A program made the position numbers and the translations under genes. A DNA stretch of 64,000 nt from Ascidia mentula (taxonomy: Eukaryota; Chordata; Ascidiacea; Phlebobranchia; Ascidiidae), in NCBI GenBank assembly GCA_947561715.1, contig OX387203.1, positions 11,842,001 through 11,906,000 of the forward strand, read 5' to 3'. A model generated the notes under the pieces. That model was not told the origin of the DNA. It was given only the letters and a program-made list of their open reading frames with translations, and did no database searches. Shown here piece after piece: positions 1 to 13,678 of this stretch. The first letter of the stretch is position 1. Each line of letters begins with the position of its first letter.

Positions 1-2260
1 ACTATGCGATTTCAGCACTTGTCCATTTTGCAGTATATGACTTTTCGACAAAAAATAATTTTTTTCAGCACAAGCTTTATTATACAGTGGAAAACGCTGA
101 TACTCCAGTATTGCTTTTGCAGTTGCACAACGTATGCAACTGTTCGATTTCAGTACTTGTCCATTTTGCAGTATATGACTTTTCGATGAAAAATATTTTT
201 TTTTAGTACAAGCTTTATTATACAGTGGAAAACGCTGATACTCCAGTATTGCTTTTGCGGTTGCACAACGTATGTAACTATGCGATTTCAGCACTTGTCC
301 ATTTTGCAGTATATGACTTTTCGATAAAAAATAATTTTTTACAGTACAAGCTTTATTATACAGTGGAAAACGCTGATACTCCAGTATTGCTTTTGCGGTT
401 GCACAACGTATGTAACTGTGCGATTTCAGCACTTGTCCATTTTGCAGTATATGACTTTTCGATGAAAAATATTTTTTTACAGTACAAGCTTTAGTATACA
501 GTGGAAAACGCTGATACACCAGTATTGCTTTTGCGGTTGCACAACGTATGTAACTATGCGATTTCAGCACTTGTCCATTTTGCAGTATATGACTTTTCGG
601 TAAAAAATAATTTTTTTCAGTACAAGCTTTATTATACAGTGGAAAATGCTGATACTCCAGTATTGCTTTTGCGGTTGCACAACGTCTGTAACTGTGCGAT
701 TTCAGCACTTGTCCATTTTGCAGTATATGACTTTTCGGTAAAAAATAATTTTTTACAGTACAAGCTTTATTATACAGTGGAAAACGCTGATACTCCAGTA
801 TTGCTTTTGCGGTTGCACAACGTATGTAACTATGCGATTTCAGCACTTGTCCATTTTGCAGTATATGACTTTTCGGTAAAAAATAATTTTTTACAGTACA
901 AGCTTTATTATACAGTGGAAAACGCTGATACTCCAGTATTGCTTTTGCGGTTGCACAACGTCTGTAACTGTGCGATTTCAGCACTTGTCCATTTTGCAGT
1001 ATATGACTTTTCGATAAAAAATATTTTTTTCTGTACCAGCTTTATTATACAGTGGAAAATGCTGATACTCCAGCATTGCTTTTGCGGTTGCACAACGTAT
1101 GTAACTATGCGATTTCAGCCCTTGTCCATTTTGCAGTATATGACTTTTCGATGAAAAATATTTTTTTGCTGTACAAGCTTTATTATACAGTGGAAAACGT
1201 TGATACTCCAGTATTGCATTTGCGGTTGCTCAACGTATGTAACTATGAGATTTCAGCACTTTTCCTATTGCAGTATATGACTTTTCGATAAAAAATAATT
1301 TTTTACAGTACAAGCTTTATTATACAGTGGAAAACGCTGATACTCCAGCATTGCTTTTGCGGTTGCACAACGTATGTAACTATGCGATTTCAGCCCTTGT
1401 CCATTTTGCAGTATATGACTTTTCGATGAAAAATATTTTTTTGCTGTACAAGCTTTATTATACAGTGGAAAATGCTGATACTCCAGCATTGCTTTTGCGG
1501 TTGCACAACGTATGTAACTGTGCGATTTCAGCACTTGTCCATTTTGCAGTATATGACTTTTCGATGAAAAATAATTTTTTACAGTACAAGCTTTATTATA
1601 CAGTGGAAAATGCTGATACTCCAGCATTGCTTTTGCGGTTGCACAACGTATGTAACTATGCGATTTCAGCCCTTGTCCATTTTGCAGTATATGACTTTTC
1701 GATGAAAAATATTTTTTTGCTGTACAAACTTTATTATACAGTGGAAAACGTTGATACTCCAGTATTGCATTTGCGGTTGCACAACGTATGTAACTATGAG
1801 ATTTCAGCACTTTTCCTATTGCAGTATATGACTTTTCGGTAAAAAATATTTTTTTACAGTACAAGCTTTATTATACAGTGGAAAACGCTGATACTCCAGT
1901 ATTGCTTTTGCGGTTGCACAACGTCTGTAACTGTGCGATTTCAGCACTTGTCCATTTTGCAGTATATGACTTTTCGATAAAAAATATTTTTTTCTGTACC
2001 AGCTTTATTATACAGTGGAAAATGCTGATACTCCAGCATTGCTTTTGCGGTTGCACAACGTATGTAACTATGCGATTTCAGCCCTTGTCCATTTTGCAGT
2101 ATATGACTTTTCGATGAAAAATATTTTTTTGCTGTACAAGCTTTATTATACAGTGGAAAACGTTGATACTCCAGTATTGCATTTGCGGTTGCACAACGTA
2201 TGTAACTATGAGATTTCAGCACTTGTCCATTTTGCAGTATATGACTTTTCGATAAAAAAT

Positions 2261-5200
2261 GATTTTTTTCAGTACAAGTTTATTATACAGTGGAAAACGC
2301 TGGTACTCCAGTATTGCTTTTGCGGTTGCACAACGTATGTAACTATGCGATTTCAGCCCTTGTCCATTTTGCAGTGTATGACTTTTCGACAAAAAATAAT
2401 TTTTTTCAATACAAGCTTTATTATACAGTGGAAAACGCTGGTACTCAAGTATTGCTTTTGCGGTTGCACAACGTATGTAACTGTGCGATTTCAGCACTTG
2501 TCCATTTTGAAGTATATGACTTTTCGATAAAAAATAATTTTTTTCAGTACAAGCTTTATTATACAGTGGAAAACGCTGGTACTCCAGTATTGCTTTTGCG
2601 GTTGCACAACGTATGTAGCTGTGCGATTTCAGCACTTGTCCATTTTGCAGTATATGATTTTTCGATGAAAAATATTTTTTTGCAGTACAAGCTTTATTAT
2701 ACAGTGGAAAACGCTGATACACCAGTATTGCTTTTGCGGTTGCACAACGTATGAAACTGTGCGATTTCAGCACTTGTCCATTTTGCAGTATATGACTTTT
2801 CGATAAAAAATAATTTTTTGCAGTACAAGCTTTATTATACTGTGGAAAACGCTGATACTCCAGTATTGCTTTTGCGGTTGCACAACGTATGTAACTATGC
2901 GATTTCAGCACTTGTCCATTTTGCAGTATATGACTTTTCGATGAAAATTATTTTTTTGCAGTACAAGCTTTATTATACAGTGGAAAACGCTGATACTCCA
3001 GTATTGCTTTTGCGGTTGCACAACGTATGTAACTATGCGATTTCAGCACTTGTCCATTTTGCAGTATATGACTTTTTGATGAAAAATATTTTTTTGCAGT
3101 ACAAGCTTTATTATACAGTGGAAAACGCTGATACTCCAGTATTGCTTTTGCGGTTGCACAACGTATGTAACTATGCGATTTCAGCACTTGTCCATTTTGC
3201 AGTATATGACTTTTCGATGAAAAATAATTTTTTTCAGTACAAGCTTTATTATACAGTGGAAAACGCTGATACTCCAGTATTGCTTTTGCGGTTGCACAAC
3301 GTATGTTTCTATGCGATTTCAGCACTTGTCCATTTTGCAGTATATGACTTTTCGATAAAAAATAATTTTTTTCAGTACAAGCTTTATTATACAGTGGAAA
3401 ACGCTGATACTCCAGTATTGCTTTTGCGGTTGCACAACGTCTGTAACTATGTGATTTCAGCACTTGTCCATTTTGCAGTATATGACTTTTCGATGAAAAA
3501 TATTTTTTTGCAGTACAAGCTTTATTATACAGTGGAAAACGTTGATACTCCAGTATTGCTTTTGCGGTTGCACAACGTATGTAACTATGCAATTTCAGCA
3601 CTTGTCCATTTTGCAGTATATGACTTTTCGATGAAAAATATTTTTTTGCTGTACAAGCTTTATTATACAGTGGAAAACGCTGATACTCCAGTATTGCTTT
3701 TGCGGTTGCACAACGTATGTAACTATGCAATTTCAGCACTTGTCCATCTTGCAGTATATGACTTTTCGATGAAAAATATTTTTTTGCAGTACAAGCTTTA
3801 TCATACAGTGGAAAACGCTGATACTCCAGTATTGCTTTTGCGGTTGCACAACGTATGTAACAATGCGATTTCAGCACTTGTCCATTTTGCAGTATATGAC
3901 TTTTCGATGAAAAATATTTTTTTGCAGTACAGCTTTATTATACAGTGGAAAACGCTGATACTCCAGTATTGTTTTTGCGGTTGCACAACGTATGTAACTA
4001 TGCGATTTCAGCACTTGTCCATTTTGCAATATATGACTTTTCGATAAAAAATAATTTTTTTTAGTACAAGCTTTATTATACAGTGGAAAACGCTGATACT
4101 CCAGTATTGCTTTTGCGGTTGCACAACGTCTGTAACTATGCGATTTCAGCACTTGTCCATTTTGCAGTATAAGACTTTTCGATGAAAAATATTTTTTTGC
4201 AGTACAAGCTTTATTATACAGTGGAAAACGCTGATACTCCAGTATTGCTTTTGCGGTTGCACAACGTATGTAACTATGCGATTACAGCACTTGTCCATTT
4301 TGCAGTATAAGACTTTTCGATGAAAAATATTTTTTTGCAGTACAAGCTTTATTATACAGTGGAAAACGCTGATACTCCAGTATTGCTTTTGCGGTTGCAC
4401 AACGTATGTAACTATGCAATTTCAGCACTTGTCCATTTTGCAGTATATGACTTTTCGATGAAAAATATTTTTTTGCTGTACAAGCTTTATTATACAGTGG
4501 AAAACGCTGATACTCCAGTATTGCTTTTGCGGTTGCACAACGTATGTAACTATGCGACTTCAGTACTTGTCCATTTTGCAGTATATGACTTTTCGATGAA
4601 AAATATTTTTTTGCAGTACAAGCTTTATTATACAGTGGAAAACGCTGATACTCCAGTATTGCTTTTGCGGTTGCACAACGTATGTAACTATGCGATTTCA
4701 GCACTTGTCCATTTTGCAGTATATGACTTTTCGATAAAAAATAATTTTTTTCAGAACAAGCTTTATTATACAGTGGAAAACGCTGATACTCCAGTATTGC
4801 TTTTGCGGTTGCACAACGTATGTAACTATGCGATTTCAGCACTTGTCCATTTTGCAGTATATGACTTTTCGATAAAAAATAATTTTTTTCAGTACAAGCT
4901 TTATTATACAGTGGAAAACGCTGATACTCCAGTATTGCTTTTGCGGTTGCACAACGTATGTAACTGTGCGATTTCAGCACTTGTCCATTTTGCAGTATAT
5001 GACTTTTCGATAAAAAATAATTTTTTTGCAGTACAAGCTTTATTATACAGTGGAAAACGCTGATACTCCAGTATTGCTTTTGCGGTTGCACAACGTATGT
5101 AACTATGCGATTTCAGCACTTGTCCATTTTGCAGTATATGACTTTTCGATAAAAAATATTTTTTTCCAGTACAAGCTTTAGTATACAGTGGAAAACGCTG

Positions 5201-7089
5201 ATACTCCAGTATTGCTTTTGCGGTTGCACAACGTCTGTAACTGTGCGATTTCAGCACTTGTCCATTTTGCAGTATATGACTTTTCGATAAAAAATATTTT
5301 TTTCCAGTACAAGCTTTAGTATACAGTGGAAAACGCTGATACTCCAGTATTGCTTTTGCGGTTGCACAACGTATGTAACTATGCGATTTCAGCACTTGTC
5401 CATTTTGCAGTATATGACTTTTCGATAAAAAATATTTTTTTCCAGTACAAGCTTTAGTATACAGTGGAAAACGCTGATACTCCAGTATTGCTTTTGCGGT
5501 TGCACAACGTCTGTAACTGTGCGATTTCAGCACTTGTCCATTTTGCAGTATATGACTTTTCGATAAAAAATATTTTTTTCCAGTACAAGCTTTAGTATAC
5601 AGTGGAAAACGCTGATACTCCAGTATTGCTTTTGCGGTTGCACAACGTATGTAACTATGCGATTTCAGCACTTGTCCATTTTGCAGTATATGACTTTTCG
5701 ATAAAAAATATTTTTTTCCAGTACAAGCTTTAGTATACAGTGGAAAACGCTGATACTCCAGTATTGCTTTTGCGGTTGCACAACGTATGTAACTGTGCGA
5801 TTTCAGCACTTGTCCATTTTGCAGTATATGACTTTTCGATAAAAAATAATTTTTTTGCAGTACAAGCTTTATTATACAGTGGAAAACGCTGATACTCCAG
5901 TATTGCTTTTGCGGTTGCACAACGTATGTAACTATGCGATTTCAGCACTTGTCCATTTTGCAGTATATGACTTTTCGATAAAAAATAATTTTTTACAGTA
6001 CAAGCTTTAGTATACAGTGGAAAACGCTGATACTCCAGTATTGCTTTTGCGGTTGCACAACGTCTGTAACTGTGCGATTTCAGCACTTGTCCATTTTGCA
6101 GTATATGACTTTTCGATGAAAAATATTTTTTTGCAGTACAAGCTTTAGTATACAGTGGAAAACGCTGATACACCAGTTTTGCTTTTGCGGTTGCACAACG
6201 TATGTAACTGTGCGATTTCAGCACTTGTCCATTTTGCAGTATATGACTTTTCGATAAAAAATAATTTTTTTGCAGTACAAGCTTTATTATACAGTGGAAA
6301 ACGCTGATACTCCAGTATTGCTTTTGCGGTTGCACAACGTATGTAACTATGCGATTTCAGCACTTGTCCATTTTGCAGTATATGACTTTTCGATAAAAAA
6401 TAATTTTTTACAGTACAAGCTTTAGTATACAGTGGAAAACGCTGATACTCCAGTATTGCTTTTGCGGTTGCACAACGTCTGTAACTGTGCGATTTCAGCA
6501 CTTGTCCATTTTGCAGTATATGACTTTTCGATGAAAAATATTTTTTTGCAGTACAAGCTTTATTATACAGTGGAAAACGCTGATACTCCAGTATTGCTTT
6601 TGCGGTTGCACAACGTATGTAACTATGCGATTTCAGCACTTGTCCATTTTGCAGTATATGACTTTTCGACAAAAAATAATTTTTTTCAGTACAAGCTTTA
6701 TTATACAGTGGAAAACGCTGATACTCCAGTATTGCTTTTGCGGTTGCACAACGTATGTAACTGTGCGATTTCAGCACTTGTCCATTTTGTAGTATATGAC
6801 TTTTCGATAAAAAATATTTTTTTCTGTACCAGCTTTATTATACAGTGGAAAATGCTGATACTCCAGTATTGCTTTTGCGGTTGCACAACGTATGTAACTA
6901 TGCGATTTCAGCCCTTGTCCATTTTGCAGTATATGATTTTTCGATGAAAAATATTTTTTTGCTGTACAAGCTTTATTACACAGTGGGAAACGCTGATACT
7001 CCAGTATTGCATTTGCGGTTGCACAACGTATGTAACTATGAGATTTCAGCACTTCTCCTATTGCAGTATATGACTTTTCGATAAAAAAT
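2261..7089. repeat. Higher-order repeat of zone A, copy 1 (about 35 monomers)
   Basis: The diagnostic monomer variant ATGATTTTTTTCAG followed by the shortened AGTACAAGTTTATTA recurs at 2,261, 7,090 and 11,916, intervals of 4,829 and 4,826 bp, close to 35 x 138. Neighbouring diagnostic variants occur in the same order after each marker: TTGCATTTGCGG just before it, then GACAAAAAATAA, then GGTACTCAAGTA, then GTAGCTGTGCG. This is order-preserving multimer duplication, not random monomer similarity. Confidence 0.85.
5160..5790. repeat. Dimeric (276-bp) sub-repeat in the satellite
   Basis: Successive monomers alternate between GTCTGTAACTGTGCG and GTATGTAACTATGCG while all share TTTTTTTCCAGTAC and CTTTAGTATAC, variants rare elsewhere. 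The alternation shows a 2-monomer unit amplified locally. Confidence 0.75.
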
Positions 7090-10000
7090 GATTTTTTTCA
7101 GTACAAGTTTATTATACAGTGGAAAACGCTGGTACTCCAGTATTGCTTTTGCGGTTGCACAACGTATGTAACTATGCGATTTCAGCCCTTGTCCATTTTG
7201 CAGTGTAAGACTTTTCGACAAAAAATAATTTTTTTCAATACAAGCTTTATTATACAGTGGAAAACGCTGGTACTCAAGTATTGCTTTTGCGGTTGCACAA
7301 CGTATGTAACTGTGCGATTTCAGCACTTGTCTATTTTGCAGTATATGACTTTTCGATAAAAAATATTTTTTTTCAGTACAAGCTTTATTATACAGTGGAA
7401 AACGCTGGTACTCCAGTATTGCTTTTGCGGTTGCACAACGTATGTAGCTGTGCGATTTCAGCACTTGTCCATTTTGCAGTATATGACTTTTCGATGAAAA
7501 ATATTTTTTTGCAGTACAAGCTTTATTATACAGTGGAAAACGCTGATAATCCAGTATTGCTTTTGCGGTTGCACAACGTATGTAACTACGCGATTTCAGC
7601 ACTTGTTCATTTTGCAGTATATGACTTTTTGATGAAAAATATTTTTTTGCAGTACAAGCTTTATTATACAGTGGAAAACGCTGATACTCCAGTATTGCTT
7701 TTGCGGTTGCACAACGTATGTAACTATGCGATTACAGTACTTGTCCATTTTGCAGTATATGACTTTTCGATGAAAAATATTTTTTTTCAGTACAAGCTTT
7801 ATTATACGGTGGAAAACGCTGATACTCCAGTATTGCTTATGCGGTTGCACAACGTATGTTTCTATGCGATTTCAGCACTTGTCCATTTTGCAGTTGATGA
7901 CTTTTCGATAAAAAATAATTTTTTTCAGTACAAGCTTTATTATACAGTGGAAAACGCTGATACTCCAGTATTGCTTTTGCGGTTGCACAACGTCTGTAAC
8001 TATGTGATTTCAGCACTTGTCCATTTTGCAGTATATGACTTTTCGATGAAAAATATTTTTTTGCAGTACAAGCTTTATTATACAGTGGAAAACGCTGATA
8101 CTCCAGTATTGCTTTTGCGGTTGCACAACGTATGTAACTATGCGATTACAGCACTTGTCCATTTTGCAGTATATGACTTTTCGATGAAAAATATTTTTTT
8201 GCAGTACAAGCTTTATTATACAGTGGAAAACGTTGATACTCCAGTATTGCTTTTGCGGTTGCACAACGTATGTAACTATGCAATTTCAGCACTTGTCCAT
8301 TTTGCAGTATATGACTTTTCGATGAAAAATATTTTTTTGCTGTACAAGCTTTATTATACAGTGGAAAACGCTGATACTCCAGTATTGCTTTTGCGGTTGC
8401 ACAACGTATGTAACTATGCAATTTCAGCACTTGTCCATCTTGCAGTATATGACTTTTCGATGAAAAATGTTTTTTTGCAGTACAAGCTTTATTATACAGT
8501 GGAAAACGCTGATACTCCAGTATTGCTTTTGCGGTTGCACAACGTATGTAACTATGCGATTTCAGTACTCGTCCATTTTGCAGTATATGACTTTTCAATG
8601 AAAAATATTTTTTTGCAGTACAAGCTTTATTATACAGTGGAAAACGCTGATACTCCAGTATTGCTTTTGCGGTTGCACAACGTATGTAACTATGCGACTT
8701 CAGTACTTGTCCATTTTGCAGTATATGACTTTTCGATGAAAAATATTTATTTGCAGTACAAGCTTTATTATACAGTGGAAAACGCTGATACTCCAGTATT
8801 GCTTTTGCGGTTGCACAACGTATGTAACTATGCGATTTCAGCACTTGTCCATTTTGCAGTATATGACTTTTCGATAAAAAATAATTTTTTTCAGTACAAG
8901 CTTTATTATACAGTGGAAAACGCTGATACTCCAGTATTGCTTTTGCGGTTGCACAACGTCTGTAACTATGAGATTTCAGCACTTGTCCATTTTGCAGTAT
9001 ATGACTTTTCGATGAAAAATATTTTTTTGCAGTACAAGCTTTATTATACAGTGGAAAACGCTGATACTCCAGTATTGCTTTTGCGGTTGCACAACGTATG
9101 TAACTATGCGATTTCAGCACTTGTCCATTTTGCAGTATATGACTTTTCGATGAAAAATATTTTTTTGCAGTACAAGCTTTATTATACAGTGGAAAACGCT
9201 GATACTCCAGTATTGCTTTTGCGGTTGCACAACGTATGTAACTGTGCGATTTCAGTACTTGTCCATTTTGCAGTATATGACTTTTCGATAAAAAATAATT
9301 TTTTTCAGTACAAGCTTTATTATACAGTGGAAAACGCTGATACTCCAGTATTGCTTTTGCGGTTGCACAACGTATGTAACTATGCAATTTCAGCAATTGT
9401 CCATTTTGCAGTGTATGACTTTTCGATGAAAAATATTTTTTTGTAGTACAAGCTTTATTATACAGTGGAAAACCCTGATACTCCAGTATTGCTTTTGCGG
9501 TTGCACAACGTATGTAACTATGCGATTACAGTACTTGTCCATTTTGCAGTATATGACTTTTCGATGAAAAATATTTTTTTTCAGTACAAGCTTTATTATA
9601 CAGTGGAAAACGCTGATACTCCAGTATTGCTTATGCGGTTGCACAACGTATGTTTCTATGCGATTTCAGCACTTGTCCATTTTGCAGTTGATGACTTTTC
9701 GATAAAAAATAATTTTTTTCAGTACAAGCTTTATTATACAGTGGAAAACGCTGATACTCCAGTATTGCTTTTGCGGTTGCACAACGTCTGTAACTATGAG
9801 ATTTCAGCACTTGTCCATTTTGCAGTATATGACTTTTCGATGAAAAATATTTTTTTGCAGTACAAGCTTTATTATACAGTGGAAAACGCTGATACTCCAG
9901 TATTGCTTTTGCGGTTGCACAACGTATGTAACTATGCGATTTCAGCACTTGTCCATTTTGCAGTATATGACTTTTCGATGAAAAATATTTTTTTGCAGTA

Positions 10001-11915
10001 CAAGCTTTATTATACAGTGGAAAACGCTGATACTCCAGTATTGCTTTTGCGGTTGCACAACGTATGTAACTGTGCGATTTCAGTACTTGTCCATTTTGCA
10101 GTATATGACTTTTCGATAAAAAATAATTTTTTTCAGTACAAGCTTTATTATACAGTGGAAAACGCTGATACTCCAGTATTGCTTTTGCGGTTGCACAACG
10201 TATGTAACTATGCAATTTCAGCAATTGTCCATTTTGCAGTGTATGACTTTTCGATGAAAAATATTTTTTTGTAGTACAAGCTTTATTATACAGTGGAAAA
10301 CCCTGATACTCCAGTATTGCTTTTGCGGTTGCACAACGTATGTAACTATGCGATTTCAGTACTTGTCCATTTTGCAGTATATGACTCTTCGATGAAAAAT
10401 ATTTTTTTGCAGTACAAGCTTTATTATACAGTGGAAAACGCTGATACTCCAGTATTGCTTTTGCTGTTGCACAACGTATGTAACTATGCGATTTCAGCAC
10501 TTGTCCATTTTGCAGTATAAGACTTTTCGATAAAAAATAATTTTTTTCAGTACAAGCTTAATTATACAGTGGAAAACGCTGATTCTCCAGTATTGCTTTT
10601 GCGGTTGCACAACGTCTGTAACTATGAGATTTCAGCACTTGTCCATTTTGCAGTATATGACTTTTCGATGAAAAATATTTTTTTGCAGTACAAGCTTTAT
10701 TATACAGTGGAAAACGCTGATACTCCAGTATTGCTTTTGCGGTTGCACAACCTATGTAACAATGCGATTTCAGCACTTGTCCATTTTGCAGTGTATGACT
10801 TTTCGATGAAAAATATTTTTTTGCAGTACAGCTTTATAATACAGTGGAAAACGCTGATACTCCAGTATTGTTTTTGCGGTTGCACAACGTATGTAACTAT
10901 GCGATTTCAGCACTTGTCCATTTTGCAGTATATGACTTTTCGATAAAAAATAATTTTTTTCAGCACAAGCTTTATTATACAGTGGAAAACGCTGATACTC
11001 CAGTATTGCTTTTGCGGTTGCACAACGTCTGTAACTATGAGATTTCAGCACTTGTCCATTTTGCAGTATATGACTTTTCGATGAAAAATATTCTTTTGCA
11101 GTACAAGCTTTATTATACAGTGGAAAACGCTGATACTCCAGTATTGCTTTTGCGGTTGCACAACGTATGTAACTGTGCGATTTCAGCACTTGTCCATTTT
11201 GCAGTATATGACCTTTCGATAAAAAATAATTTTTTTCAGTACAAGCTTTATTATACAGTGGAAAACGCTGATACTCCAGTATTGCTTTTGCGGTTGCACA
11301 ACGTATGTAACTATGCAGTTTCAGCAATTGTCCATTTTGCAGTATATGACTTTTCGATGAAAAATATTTTTTTGCAGTACAAGCTTTAGTATACAGTGGA
11401 AAACGCTGATACACCAGTTTTGCTTTTGCGGTTGCACAACGTATGTAACTATGCGATTTCAGCACTTGTCCATTTTGCAGTATATGACTTTTCTGTAAAA
11501 AATAATTTTTTTCAGTACAAGCTTTATTATACAGTGGAAAACGCTGATACTCCAGTATTGCTTTTGCGGTTGCACAACGTCTGTAACTGTGCGATTTCAG
11601 CACTTGTCCATTTTGTAGTATATGACTTTTCGATAAAAAATATTTTTTTCTGTACCAGCTTTATTATACAGTGGAAAATGCTGATACTCCAGTATTGCTT
11701 TTGCGGTTGCACAACGTATGTAACTATGCGATTTCAGCCCTTGTCCATTTTGCAGTATATGATTTTTCGATGAAAAATATTTTTTTGCTGTACAAGCTTT
11801 ATTACACAGTGGGAAACGCTGATACTCCAGTATTGCATTTGCGGTTGCACAACGTATGTAACTATGAGATTTCAGCACTTCTCCTATTGCAGTATATGAC
11901 TTTTCGATAAAAAAT
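7090..11915. repeat. Higher-order repeat of zone A, copy 2 (about 35 monomers)
   Basis: Second 4.83-kb multimer, following copy 1 in the same variant order. It holds internal secondary duplications. The variant pair with TTGCTTATGCGG and GTATGTTTCTATG appears at about 7,830-7,860 and again 1,794 bp (13 monomers) later, and the block at about 8,940-9,446 is repeated 828 bp (6 monomers) downstream. Confidence 0.85.
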
Positions 11916-13678
11916 GATTTTTTTCAGTACAAGTTTATTATACAGTGGAAAACGCTGGTACTCCAGTATTGCTTTTGCGGTTGCACAACGTATGTAACTA
12001 TGCGATTTCAGCCCTTGTCCATTTTGCAGTGTATGACTTTTCGACAAAAAATAATTTTTTTCAATACAAGCTTTATTATACAGTGGAAAACGCTAGTACT
12101 CAAGTATTGCTTTTGCGGTTGCACAACGTATGTAACTGTGCGATTTCAGCACTTGTCTATTTTGCAGTATATGACTTTTCGATAAAAAATATTTTTTTTC
12201 AGTACAAGCTTTATTATACAGTGGAAAACGCTGGTACTCCAGTATTGCTTTTGCGGTTGCACAACGTATGTAGCTGTGCGATTTCAGCACTTGTCCATTT
12301 TGCAGTATATGACTTTTCGATGAAAAATATTTTTTTGCAGTACAAGCTTTATTATACAGTGGAAAACGCTGATACTCCAGTATTGCTTTTGCGGTTGCAC
12401 AACGTATGTAACTATGCGATTACAGCACTTGTCCATTTTGCAGTATATGACTTTTTGATGAAAAATATTTTTTTGCAGTACAAGCTTTATTATACAGTGG
12501 AAAACGCTGATACTCCAGTATTGCTTTTGCGGTTGCACAACGTATGTAGCTGTGCGATTTCAGCACTTGTCCATTTTGCAGTATATGACTTTTCGATGAA
12601 AAATATTTTTTTGCAGTACAAGCTTTATTATACAGTGGAAAACGCTGATACTCCAGTATTGCTTTTGCGGTTGCACAACGTATGTAACTATGCGATTACA
12701 GCACTTGTCCATTTTGCAGTATATGACTTTTTGATGAAAAATATTTTTTTTCAGTACAAGCTTTATTATACAGTGGAAAACGCTGATACTCCAGTATTGC
12801 TTTTGCGGTTGCACAACGTATGTAACTATGCGATTACAGCACTTGTCTATTTTGCAGTATATGACTTTTCGATAAAAAATATTTTTTTGCAGTACAAGCT
12901 TTATTATACAGTGGAAAACGCTGGTACTCCAGTATTGCTTTTGCGGTTGCACAACGTATGTAGCTGTGCGATTTCAGCACTTGTCCATTTTGCAGTATAT
13001 GACTTTTCGATGAAAAATATTTTTTTGCAGTACAAGCTTTATTATACAGTGGAAAACGCTGATACTCCAGTATTGCTTTTGCGGTTGCACAACGTATGTA
13101 ACTATGCGATTACAGCACTTGTCCATTTTGCAGTATATGACTTTTTGATGAAAAATATTTTTTTGCAGTACAAGCTTTATTATACAGTGGAAAACGCTGA
13201 TACTCCAGTATTGCTTTTGCGGTTGCACAACGTATGTAACTATGCGATTACAGTACTTGTCCATTTTGCAGTATATGACTTTTCGATGAAAAATATTTTT
13301 TTTCAGTACAAGCTTTATTATACAGTGGAAAACGCTGATACTCCAGTATTGCTTATGCGGTTGCACAACGTATGTTTCTATGCGATTTCAGCACTTGTCC
13401 ATTTTGCAGTTGATGACTTTTCGATAAAAAATAATTTTTTTCAGTACAAGCTTTATTATACAGTGGAAAACGCTGATACTCCAGTATTGCTTTTGAGGTT
13501 GCACAACGTCTGTAACTATGTGATTTCAGCACTTGTCCATTTTGCAGTATATGACTTTTCGATGAAAAATATTTTTTTGCAGTACAAGCTTTATTATACA
13601 GTGGAAAACGCTGATACTCCAGTATTGCTTTTGCGGTTGCACAACGTATGTAACTGTGCGATTTCAGCACTTGTCCAT
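11916..13678. repeat. Higher-order repeat of zone A, truncated copy 3 with local monomer expansion
   Basis: The third copy starts like copies 1 and 2 but about five monomers (around 690 bp) are added near 12.27-12.96 kb. The GTAGCTGTGCG and GATTACAGCAC variants alternate repeatedly there. The TTGCTTATGCGG/GTTTCTATG marker is therefore 5,517 bp (40 monomers minus 3 bp) from its copy-2 equivalent rather than 35 monomers. The copy ends where the zone-B subfamily begins at about 13,679. Confidence 0.75.
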
